Below are positions 4,944 to 11,637 of a stretch of DNA of 11,637 nucleotides, piece after piece. The stretch covers positions 1 to 11,637 of the forward strand of contig JAJZDL010000080.1 of assembly GCA_021851465.1 (NCBI GenBank), in the 5' to 3' direction. The notes beneath the pieces are model-generated. The model worked only from the letters and a program-made list of their open reading frames with translations, did no database searches and was not told the DNA's origin. Made by a program: the position numbers and the translations under genes. How positions within the stretch are numbered: the stretch's first letter is position 1; each line of letters starts with the position of its first letter. The stretch is from Acidobacteriota bacterium. GTDB lineage: Bacteria > Acidobacteriota > Terriglobia > Terriglobales > Acidobacteriaceae.

Positions 4944-7313
4944 ATGCAATCACTCGCCTTCAATCGCGGCCGTGCAGCGTTCAAGCCGACCTTTGTGCTG
5001 CTCCTCGTTCTGTCCCTGTTTCCGGTGTGCATCGCGCGCGCCACCGTCTTCTCCCAGCTTCAGGGCGTCGTCCACGATCCGCAGCACCGCCCTGTGCCCG
5101 CCGCGCACATTACCCTCGCCGCCGCGCACTCCGACTTCGAGATCTCGACCGACAGCAACTCCGAAGGCGCATTCACGCTCCTCAGCGTTCCGCTCGGCGA
5201 CTACACCGTCACCGTCTCACACACTGGGTTCGACACCCTCCAGCAGTCGCTCACGATCCACTCCGACACCACGCCGATCCTCCACCTTCAGCTTGCGCTC
5301 GGCTCCGTCTCCACCACCGTCAACATCACCGCCGATACCCAGGTCGCCAACGTCGATACCGTCACCCCAACCACGTTGGTCGACCGGGCCGACATCGCCC
5401 AAACACCCGGCGCCGATCGCACCAACAGCATGGCCATGATCACCGACTACGTTCCCGGCGCTTACATCACGCACGACATGCTGCACATGCGCGGAGGCCA
5501 CCAGCTCAACTGGCAGATCGACGGCGTCGAGATCCCCAACACCAACATCGCCAGCAACCTCGCCGCGCAGATCGACCCCAAGGACATCGACTATCTGGAG
5601 GTCCAGCGCGGCAGCTACAACGCAGACGTCGGAGACCGCACCTACGGCGTCTTCAACATCGTCCCGCGTACCGGCTTCGAGCGCGACCGCACCGCCGAAC
5701 TGATTCTCAACGGAGGCAACTTCGACCAGACCGACGACCAGATCAACCTCGGCGACCATACCGAACGCTTCGCCTGGTACGCCAGCGCCAGCGGAAACCG
5801 CAGCGATTACGGACTGGCCCCGCCCATCGCGCAGGTCTACCACGATGCCGACAACGGCTTCGGCGGATTTGCCTCGCTCATCTTCAACCGCACGCCCAAA
5901 GACCAGCTCCGCCTCATCTCGCTCGCCCGCGAGGACTACTTCCAGATCCCCTACGATCCCAGCAGCACGGACTTTGAGGCACAGCAGTACAACTCCAGCG
6001 GCCTGCGCGACGGCCAGCACGAGACCGATGTCGCCGACGCCTTCACCTGGCTGCACTCCTTCACGGACTCCACGGTGCTCCAGCTCTCGCCCTTCTACCA
6101 CTACAACAAGGTCCAGTACGCATCGAGCCCCAAGGACACGCCAGTCTCGACGACCTACGACCGCGCCTCCACCTATGCGGGCGCGCAGGCATCGATTGAG
6201 GCCGTCATTGCGCGCAACAGCATACAGGCCGGCATCTACTCCTTCGGCCAGCACGACAACGACCTCTTCGGGGCCGTTTTCAATCCTCCCGGAAGCGGCC
6301 CCAATCCCAACTTTTCCAACCCTGCCGCCGCATCTGCCGGCCTCGTCGAAGAGTACGTCTCCGACAACTACAAGCCAACCTCATGGCTCACGCTCATCGC
6401 GGGCCTGCGCCAATCGCACTTCCAAAGCTCCTTCACTGAGAACTACACCGACCCTCGCACCGGCATCGCCGTGCGCATCCCCAAAATCGACTCGGTCTTT
6501 CGCGCTTTCTACGGACGCTTCTACCAGCCGCCTCCGCTGCTCACAGTCCAGTGCGGCACCAGCACCGAAGCCTCCGCCACGCCCACAAACTGCGCCGTCG
6601 AGTCCTACGCCCTCAACTCCGGCAGCAGCTTCGCTCCGCTGCATGGCGAGCGCGACGAGGAGCACCAGTTTGGCGTGCAGGTCCCTTACCGCGGATGGCT
6701 GCTCGACATCGACAACTTCAAGACGCGCGCCGACAACTTCTTCGACCACTCCAACATCGGCGATTCCAGCATCTTCTTTCCCATCACGGACCAGGGCGCG
6801 CTGATTCGCGGATGGGAGGCGACCCTCCGTTCCCCGCGTGTCTGGAGGTTCGGCCAGGCGCATCTCGCCTACTCTAACCAAATTGCCGAACAGATCGGCG
6901 CCATCACCGGCGGCCTCGTCTGTCATGGCCCGTCGCAGTCTCCCGGGGCGCCGTGTTACGTTGCGCCCGGCTACCTGCCTCTAGACCACGACCAGCGCGA
7001 CACGCTCAACGTCGGCTTCGACGCGACGCTGCCGGGGCACGCCTACGCCTCCACCAACTACTACTTCGGCTCCGGCTTCCACAACGGCGACCCCAACCCA
7101 GCCACGCCGTATCCCAACCAGTACCTGCCCTACAACACCACCTTCGACCTCGCCGTCGGCAAGGCCTTCACCGAAAAGATCAGCGCCTCCATCACCGCCA
7201 CCAACGTCGCCAACCGGCGCACCCTGCTCGACAACTCCCTTACCTTCGGCGGCTTCCACTACAACGACCCGCGCGAGGTCTTCGCCGAACTGCGCTACCG
7301 CTTCAAGTTTTAG
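4944..7313 (+). CDS. TonB-dependent outer-membrane receptor with carboxypeptidase-regulatory-like domain
   Basis: The 789-residue protein has a signal peptide (about 1-33, cleavage near A-R-A). A carboxypeptidase-regulatory-like beta-sandwich follows (about 34-120: L-Q-G-V-V-H-D-P, G-A-F-T-L-L-S-V-P-L-G-D-Y-T-V-T-V). Next is a TonB plug (about 140-245) with H-M-R-G-G-H-Q at 181-187, the I-D-G-V-E-I-P-N segment and D-I-D-Y-L-E-V-Q-R-G-S. From about 250 to the end is a beta-barrel closing in R-Y-R-F-K-F, with the terminal Phe typical of outer-membrane proteins. Such receptors import siderophores, cobalamin, metal chelates or oligosaccharides using TonB-ExbBD energy. The plug is unusually rich in His and Met (H-D-M-L-H-M-R-G-G-H, 177-186), and the upstream neighbour is Cys/His-rich, so a metal-linked ligand is a reasonable guess. 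No Shine-Dalgarno is evident. lptFG starts 28 nt downstream. The family is firm; the ligand is unknown. Confidence 0.92.
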   Translation: MQSLAFNRGRAAFKPTFVLLLVLSLFPVCIARATVFSQLQGVVHDPQHRPVPAAHITLAAAHSDFEISTDSNSEGAFTLLSVPLGDYTVTVSHTGFDTLQQSLTIHSDTTPILHLQLALGSVSTTVNITADTQVANVDTVTPTTLVDRADIAQTPGADRTNSMAMITDYVPGAYITHDMLHMRGGHQLNWQIDGVEIPNTNIASNLAAQIDPKDIDYLEVQRGSYNADVGDRTYGVFNIVPRTGFERDRTAELILNGGNFDQTDDQINLGDHTERFAWYASASGNRSDYGLAPPIAQVYHDADNGFGGFASLIFNRTPKDQLRLISLAREDYFQIPYDPSSTDFEAQQYNSSGLRDGQHETDVADAFTWLHSFTDSTVLQLSPFYHYNKVQYASSPKDTPVSTTYDRASTYAGAQASIEAVIARNSIQAGIYSFGQHDNDLFGAVFNPPGSGPNPNFSNPAAASAGLVEEYVSDNYKPTSWLTLIAGLRQSHFQSSFTENYTDPRTGIAVRIPKIDSVFRAFYGRFYQPPPLLTVQCGTSTEASATPTNCAVESYALNSGSSFAPLHGERDEEHQFGVQVPYRGWLLDIDNFKTRADNFFDHSNIGDSSIFFPITDQGALIRGWEATLRSPRVWRFGQAHLAYSNQIAEQIGAITGGLVCHGPSQSPGAPCYVAPGYLPLDHDQRDTLNVGFDATLPGHAYASTNYYFGSGFHNGDPNPATPYPNQYLPYNTTFDLAVGKAFTEKISASITATNVANRRTLLDNSLTFGGFHYNDPREVFAELRYRFKF

Positions 7314-7323
7314 TCCGGCGCAT

Positions 7324-7329
7324 TACACT
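7324..7329 (+). promoter_or_regulatory. Weak candidate -10 box before lptFG
   Basis: TACACT lies 12 nt before the lptFG start and would give a very short 5' leader of about 6 nt. A poor -35 match (TTCAAG, 7302-7307) overlaps the end of the receptor gene. No Shine-Dalgarno is present, which would fit near-leaderless translation. Read-through from the receptor gene is equally possible. Confidence 0.2.
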
Positions 7330-7341
7330 CTGTACAGCACC

Positions 7342-9831
7342 ATGCGCCTGCTCACACGCTACATTCTCCGCGAAGTTGCCTCCTACGCCCTCATCGGCGT
7401 GGTGCTGTTCACCTTCGTTCTCTTCATGCGCGACCTCCCCATCATCCTTGAGATGGTCGTCCGCGACTCCGCCTCCCTCACCGACGCCATGCGTCTGTTC
7501 GCCTACACCCTGCCCAGCACCCTCACCGTTACCATCCCCACCGCCGTCCTTGCGGGCATTCTGCTCGGGCTCTCCCGGCTGGCCGCGGACAGCGAGATCA
7601 CCGCCATGCGCGCCTGCGGCATCGGCGCGCTTGCCTTCGTCCGCATCGTCTCGATCCTCTCCGTTGCGGCCCTCGCCATCGGCCTAGTCAACGCCCTCTA
7701 CTTCGCACCGCGCGCTGCCGGCAACCTGCTCAAGCTCGAAGACCGGCTCAAGAACTCCCAGGTCTCCTTCGAGGTTCAGCCGCAGGTCTTCTACCCAGAC
7801 TTCAAAGGCTACGTCCTCTACGTCCAGGACGTGCCAGCCCACGGCACCGCAACCTGGCGCCACGTCTTCCTCGCAGACCTCTCACAGCCCGCCAACCCGG
7901 ACATCACCACCGCCAGCGAAGCCATCGTCGGCAACATGGGACCGGAGAACGCCCAGGAGATTCGCCTTCACCTGCTCGACGGCGGCCAGCACCAGATCTC
8001 GCCCACCAATCCCAACCAGTACAACATCTCTCACTTCACCTCCACCGATCTTTCCCTCCAGTTCGTCAACCAGGACGACACCCACATCTCTCGCGTCGAT
8101 ACCCCGCTGCACGCCCTCTCGCTCCACGAACTCTGGATGCGCATCCACAACTCCGGCACAACCCCAACCGCGAGCGACACCCCAGACGCGCGCGCCGCGC
8201 GCATCGAACTCAACACCCGATTCTCCTATCCCTTCGCTTGCATCGTGCTCATGCTCATCGGCGTCCCTCTCGGCCTCTCCTCCAAGCGAGGAGGCAAGAG
8301 CACCGGCATCGTCCTCACCCTGCTGCTCGTTTTTGCCTACTACCTGCTATCGGAGTTCGGCGTCGGCTTCGCCAAATCCGGCAAGCTCTCCCCGGCCCTC
8401 GGCGTATGGGGCGCAAACCTAATATTTGCGGCCTTCGGGCTCCTGCTGCTCCAGCAACTCGCCGGAACCGGCGCACTGCTGCACCGTTTCGCCTCCATCG
8501 CAGCGTCGCTCGGCAAAAGGCTAGCTCGCTTCGCTCCTGCGCGCATGCTGGCCGCTGTTACCCGGCTGACACGCCCGGCTCAACCACTCCCGCCATACAA
8601 CGCTCGACCGACTGCCGACAACGGGCTACTGCCTGTGAGTGTCGCTGTCCCACACCACTCCGCCCACCCCAGCCCGTCCCTCGTCCAGAGCCTCAGGAGC
8701 CTCTTCAAAACCAGCTTCCCGCTGCTGCTCGACGAGTACATTCTGCACTCCTACGTCAACAACCTTCTGCTCGCCCTCGGTTCCTTCGTCCTGCTCGATA
8801 TTGTCTTCACCTTCTTCGAGCTGATCGGCGACATTGTGCGCAACAGTATCGCTCTCATCACCGTCGGCGAGTACCTCTTCAATCTCATCCCATACATTGT
8901 CTCCACCGTGACGCCGCTCTGCTCGCTGCTCGCCGTCCTCGTCACCTTCAGCTCGCTCAACCGCAGCTCCGAGCTGACCGCCATGAAGGCCACCGGCATC
9001 AGCCTCTACCGCGTCGTCGCACCGGTCTTCGTCCTCGCCGCGCTCCTCTCGACCGCGCTCTTCGCATTCAACGAGTCCTACCTCCCCGACGCAAACCGCC
9101 GCCAGGAGCAGCTTCGCGCGCAGATCAAGGACAAGCCCGCGCAGACATTTCTCCTCCCCGGACGACAGTTCATCTCCGATAACTCCGGCAACCCCGGAGA
9201 CCCCACACGCATCTTCTACTACCGCGCTTTCGACTCCGACCCAGGGCACTACGCCTTCGCCGATCTCACCGTCTTCGAGTTCAATCCGCAGACCTTTACC
9301 CTGCAACGCCGCATCTTCGCCAAAAACGTCCGCTGGGACCCCATCGGCAACCAGTGGATCTTCGACGACGGTTGGCAGCGCACCTTCGCCGGAGAATCCA
9401 CCGCCAGCTACACATCCTTTTCCTCGGCCACCTTCCCCGCCATTCACGAGCAGCCCAGTTACTTCAAGCAAGAGGGCACGCCCTCCGACGAGATGAACTA
9501 CGCCGAACTCACCCGATATATCGCAGACCTCCGCCAGTCCGGCTTCGACACCATCCGCCTCCGCGTTCAGCTCGATCGCAAGATTGCAGATCCCGTTGCA
9601 ACTCTGGTCATGGCCATTCTCGCCGTCCCCTTCGCGCTGTCTATGGGAAGGCGCGGCGGCCTGGTCGGCATCGCCACCGCTATCGGTGTCGCCATCTCCT
9701 TCTGGGTCGTCGCGGGCATCTTCAGCTCCCTCGGCGACATCGACACCCTTCCACCCATGCTCGCCGCCTGGTCTCCCGACCTCCTCTTCGCCATTGCAGG
9801 CGCCTACCTTCTCCTTCGCACCCCCACATAG
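7342..9831 (+). CDS. lptFG: Fused LptF-LptG permease of the LPS export ABC transporter
   Basis: The 829-residue protein holds two complete YjgP/YjgQ permease units in one chain. The first (about 1-375) is LptF-like; the second (about 461-829) is LptG-like. Each has three N-terminal membrane helices (about 13-33, 52-78, 98-120; then 470-495, 508-536, 556-576), a periplasmic beta-jellyroll insert (about 121-285 and 577-740), and three C-terminal helices. The coupling-helix motif that docks on the ATPase LptB occurs twice: S-E-I-T-A-M-R-A-C-G (Glu85) and S-E-L-T-A-M-K-A-T-G (Glu544). The linker (about 376-460) is rich in Arg and Pro and has no membrane helix. Both termini of LptF and LptG are cytoplasmic, so a direct fusion is topologically allowed. 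With LptB2 it would extract LPS from the inner membrane towards LptC/LptA. lptB, lptC and lptA are not in the window. Similar fusions may be usual in Acidobacteriota (from memory). Confidence 0.93.
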   Translation: MRLLTRYILREVASYALIGVVLFTFVLFMRDLPIILEMVVRDSASLTDAMRLFAYTLPSTLTVTIPTAVLAGILLGLSRLAADSEITAMRACGIGALAFVRIVSILSVAALAIGLVNALYFAPRAAGNLLKLEDRLKNSQVSFEVQPQVFYPDFKGYVLYVQDVPAHGTATWRHVFLADLSQPANPDITTASEAIVGNMGPENAQEIRLHLLDGGQHQISPTNPNQYNISHFTSTDLSLQFVNQDDTHISRVDTPLHALSLHELWMRIHNSGTTPTASDTPDARAARIELNTRFSYPFACIVLMLIGVPLGLSSKRGGKSTGIVLTLLLVFAYYLLSEFGVGFAKSGKLSPALGVWGANLIFAAFGLLLLQQLAGTGALLHRFASIAASLGKRLARFAPARMLAAVTRLTRPAQPLPPYNARPTADNGLLPVSVAVPHHSAHPSPSLVQSLRSLFKTSFPLLLDEYILHSYVNNLLLALGSFVLLDIVFTFFELIGDIVRNSIALITVGEYLFNLIPYIVSTVTPLCSLLAVLVTFSSLNRSSELTAMKATGISLYRVVAPVFVLAALLSTALFAFNESYLPDANRRQEQLRAQIKDKPAQTFLLPGRQFISDNSGNPGDPTRIFYYRAFDSDPGHYAFADLTVFEFNPQTFTLQRRIFAKNVRWDPIGNQWIFDDGWQRTFAGESTASYTSFSSATFPAIHEQPSYFKQEGTPSDEMNYAELTRYIADLRQSGFDTIRLRVQLDRKIADPVATLVMAILAVPFALSMGRRGGLVGIATAIGVAISFWVVAGIFSSLGDIDTLPPMLAAWSPDLLFAIAGAYLLLRTPT

Positions 9832-10100
9832 GATCTCTCCCAGGCATCTCGTGCGGCACATCGGGCGCGCGTCAGGGGCTTCACGCTTATTTAAGGTTGC
9901 ATGGACTACTCTCGTCTCAGCTACAGGAATCCGGTTGCAGAACAGCGCCAAAGATTCGTTGCAGCCGAACGTTTCCAGACCATACGAACAGGGTCGATTG
10001 CTTCCAAGCGATTTGAATTGCATATGGCATCCAAAAATCCATACTTGCATCCAATTATCAGTACGAACTCGGATTCAATACCACACGGAGGAACTCCCGC
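9832..10100 (+). other. Intergenic leader before the ICL-superfamily gene
   Basis: This 269-bp gap is visibly richer in A/T than its neighbours, most clearly at 9885-9900 and 10005-10080, as expected for a promoter region. GCATCC occurs twice (10027-10032 and 10047-10052) in short A/T-rich context. No clean -35/-10 pair, terminator or known riboswitch was recognised. A 67-codon frame (9901-10104) overlaps the next ATG but has codon use unlike the surrounding genes and is not called. Confidence 0.45.
10087..10092 (+). promoter_or_regulatory. Shine-Dalgarno site for the ICL-superfamily gene
   Basis: GGAGGA lies 8 nt before the ATG at 10101. It is the best-spaced ribosome-binding site in the window and fixes this start; most other genes here show none. 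Confidence 0.8.
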
Positions 10101-10970
10101 ATGAATGCATCCACACGCCTTCGCCGTCTGCTCGTCGAACACCCCTTCATTGTTGCCCCTGGGGCATTCGACTGCATCACTGCAAAGGCGGTCGAGCGCG
10201 CCGGCTTCCACGCCCTCTACATGACCGGAATGGGCACCTCCATCAGCCGTCTTGGCCTTCCCGACTACGGCCTCGCCACCATGACCGAGATGGTCGCCAA
10301 CGCAGCCGCCATGGCCTCCTGCGTTGAAACTCCGATCATCGCCGACGCGGACACCGGCTACGGCAACGAACTCAACATGACACGCACGGTCCATGAGTAC
10401 GAGCGCGCCGGCGTTGCTGGAATCCATATCGAAGACCAGGTCTTCCCCAAAAAGTGCGGGCATCTCGACAAGAAGCAGGTCATCGCGCATTCCGACTACA
10501 TCAACAAGATCCGGGCAGCCGTCGATGCACGCCGCGATCCGGACTTCGTCATCATCGCGCGAACCGACTCCAACGCGGTTCACGGCTTCAGCGAAGCCAT
10601 CGACCGCGCCAACGCTGCGCTCGATGTTGGCGCGGACCTGGCGCTGGTCGAGGCCCCTGAGTCTCGCGACGAACTCAGCGCTGTCCCCTCCAAGGTCCAC
10701 GGCCCCTGCGTCCTCAACGTTCTTGTCGGCGGCAAAAGTCCGCTCTTTCCCATGGACGCCATCGCAGCGATGGGCTATCGCTTCGTCCTGCTCTCCGACC
10801 TTCTTCTCGCCGCAACCGTCTCCGCCTGCGATCTCGCCCTTGCATCTGTTCATAACGGCACCCCGCTCGTTCGTGAGACGGTGCATACGCCCAAAGAGGT
10901 CTTTCGCCGCTTCGGGTCTGAGTCGTGGGACAAGCTGCGCAGCACGCAGCCGCAAGGAATCTCTGCATAA
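10101..10970 (+). CDS. Isocitrate lyase/PEP mutase superfamily enzyme (methylisocitrate lyase-like)
   Basis: The 289-residue soluble protein follows the superfamily pattern: P-G-A-F-D (20-24), Y-M-T-G-M-G (40-45), G-L-P-D-Y-G (52-57), the Mg-binding stretch A-D-A-D-T-G-Y-G (81-88), H-I-E-D-Q (109-113), and the flexible active-site loop K-K-C-G-H (117-121) with Cys119. The Cys loop marks C-C lyases (2-methylisocitrate, 2,3-dimethylmalate, oxaloacetate hydrolase-like) rather than phosphonate-forming PEP mutases, which lack it. True PrpB usually has K-R-C-G-H, so the Lys at 118 leaves the substrate open. The expected chemistry is retro-aldol cleavage of a 2-hydroxy- or dicarboxylate to pyruvate or a similar fragment in the cytoplasm. 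No prpC, prpD or glyoxylate-cycle gene is adjacent, and a 269-bp leader precedes it, so it appears to be transcribed alone. Confidence 0.9.
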   Translation: MNASTRLRRLLVEHPFIVAPGAFDCITAKAVERAGFHALYMTGMGTSISRLGLPDYGLATMTEMVANAAAMASCVETPIIADADTGYGNELNMTRTVHEYERAGVAGIHIEDQVFPKKCGHLDKKQVIAHSDYINKIRAAVDARRDPDFVIIARTDSNAVHGFSEAIDRANAALDVGADLALVEAPESRDELSAVPSKVHGPCVLNVLVGGKSPLFPMDAIAAMGYRFVLLSDLLLAATVSACDLALASVHNGTPLVRETVHTPKEVFRRFGSESWDKLRSTQPQGISA

Positions 10971-11027
10971 CTCCTTGTCTTCGATAGCGCAAAACTACAG
11001 CCCCATCTTGGATAGAATGCCGGCTGC

Positions 11028-11059
11028 CCCATCCTTGCTCGTTCCCGGCGAAGGATGGG
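11028..11059. repeat. Intergenic hairpin repeat (CCCATCCTT / AAGGATGGG)
   Basis: The arms CCCATCCTT (11028-11036) and AAGGATGGG (11051-11059) are exact reverse complements around a 14-nt loop. The element sits in the 135-bp gap between the lyase-like gene and the RHS fragment. It begins with CTGCCCC, resembling the GTGCCCC start of the palindrome at 1594-1619 on the minus strand. It may act as a lyase-gene 3' stem, but no U-tract follows. I recall similar elements in acidobacterial genomes. Confidence 0.65.
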
Positions 11060-11105
11060 TGGCTGAGAATATTGCCGGTTGGTTTGGGAGTAGAATGCTT
11101 CAGTC

Positions 11106-11637
11106 ATGCTGGATTGGCTGGGCTACAACGCGCAGAACCAGGTTGTGAGCACGAACGCGCCGAACGTGACTCCGTACACGCCGGGCTACGACGGGGCGGG
11201 CGACGTGATCGCGGACGCCAACAACCGGTACCTCTACGACGCGGAGGGCCGGCTGTGCGCGGCGACGACGCTCAGCGGGGCCGTCGGCTACCTGTACGAC
11301 GCGGCGGGCGACCGCGTGGCCAAGGGAACGATCACGACGATGAGTTGCGATGTGACGACGAACGGCTTTGTGCAGACGGCGGGGTACGTCGTCGGGCCGG
11401 GCGGCGAGCAGTTGACCGAGGTGGACGCGAACAATAACTGGCGACACACCAATGTCTATGCCGACGGAAAATTGATTGGGACGTACGATGCGCAGAGCTT
11501 GCATTACTATTTCGACGACCCACTTGGAACTAGAAGAGCACAGGCGAATAGTTCGGGTGTGCTGGAGGCCGTCTATGTAAGCCTGCCGTTCGGCGACGGC
11601 TATGCCATGGCCGGCAGCGACGATCCTACGGAAAATC
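11106..11637 (+). CDS. RHS-repeat protein fragment, start truncated, running off the right edge
   Basis: From an ATG at 11106 the frame is open for 177 codons to the edge. It shows YD/RHS repeats: Y-D-G-A-G-D-V-I (28-35), Y-L-Y-D-A-E-G-R-L (42-50) and Y-L-Y-D-A-A-G-D-R-V (62-71). These lead into the end-of-core pattern Y-Y-F-D-D-P-L-G-T-R (134-143) and a final D-D-P-T-E-N, which in RHS proteins normally precedes the conserved core end and a variable C-terminal tip. Complete RHS proteins usually exceed 1000 residues and carry a signal or N-terminal domain; here the frame is closed by TAG at 11091-11093 only 12 nt before the ATG, and no signal peptide or Shine-Dalgarno is seen. It is therefore probably an orphan RHS cassette or decayed remnant, though a short expressed protein cannot be excluded. 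The tip that would show any toxin lies beyond the window. Confidence 0.75.
   Translation, partial: MLDWLGYNAQNQVVSTNAPNVTPYTPGYDGAGDVIADANNRYLYDAEGRLCAATTLSGAVGYLYDAAGDRVAKGTITTMSCDVTTNGFVQTAGYVVGPGGEQLTEVDANNNWRHTNVYADGKLIGTYDAQSLHYYFDDPLGTRRAQANSSGVLEAVYVSLPFGDGYAMAGSDDPTEN

Noticed and set aside
4400..5977. 525-codon plus-strand frame rich in Arg, Pro and His
   Set aside because: It runs across both the Cys/His protein and the TonB receptor in another frame, has no domain, and is the low-complexity shadow expected in GC-rich DNA.
5217..6254. 345-codon minus-strand frame rich in Val and Gly
   Set aside because: Antisense shadow of the TonB receptor; no signal peptide or domain.
8626..10050. 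474-codon minus-strand frame
   Set aside because: Antisense to the LptG half of lptFG and the following gap; Glu/Gly/Asp-rich with no recognisable domain, as expected opposite a gene with G/C-ending codons.
9901..10104. 67-codon plus-strand frame overlapping the next start codon as ATGA
   Set aside because: The overlap looks like translational coupling, but its third-position composition is unlike the neighbouring genes, its AAGG site is too close to the start, and the downstream gene has its own strong Shine-Dalgarno.
9921..10955. 344-codon minus-strand frame
   Set aside because: Antisense shadow of the ICL-superfamily gene, which has clear motifs and a Shine-Dalgarno site.
10101..10970. 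PEP mutase (phosphonate biosynthesis) reading of the ICL-superfamily gene
   Set aside because: It has the Cys-containing lyase loop, and no phosphonopyruvate decarboxylase or other phosphonate gene is near.

Overview
The window looks like chromosomal DNA of an Acidobacteriota member (Terriglobia, Granulicella/Edaphobacter/Terriglobus-like). This is inferred from the GC-rich coding sequence with G/C-ending codons, a one-chain LptF-LptG permease, an RHS remnant, a large TonB-dependent receptor with a carboxypeptidase-regulatory-like N-terminus, and intergenic palindromic repeats of a type I recall from this phylum. No marker gene fixes the taxonomy.

Left third (1-4275, all minus strand). Transcription runs right to left: a YmdB-type metallophosphoesterase (GTG start), then a Sec-exported GH35/DUF5597 beta-galactosidase-like enzyme with both catalytic glutamates present, then a Tat-exported GH2-type glycosidase cut by the left edge. 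The two glycosidases probably act together on plant or microbial glycans outside the cytoplasm; the phosphodiesterase is probably only a neighbour. The 243-bp gap between the glycosidases holds a perfect 10-bp palindrome and a copy of a widespread dispersed repeat, itself enclosed by 9-bp inverted repeats.

Centre (4276-9831, plus strand). After a divergent intergenic stretch comes a short exported protein with eight cysteines and seven histidines. A gap with a perfect 8-bp hairpin follows, then a 789-residue TonB-dependent receptor, and 28 bp later an 829-residue fusion of LptF and LptG, the inner-membrane permease of lipopolysaccharide export. The small Cys/His protein plus receptor is the most interesting pair here and could be a metal or metal-chelate uptake module; that function is inference.

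Right end (9832-11637, plus strand). A 269-bp, AT-richer leader precedes an isocitrate lyase/PEP mutase-superfamily enzyme with a lyase-type K-K-C-G-H motif and a strong Shine-Dalgarno site. A hairpin repeat follows, then the start-less tail of an RHS-repeat protein that runs off the right edge. No tRNA, rRNA, CRISPR array, integrase or transposase gene was seen. No wholly new multi-gene system is evident.
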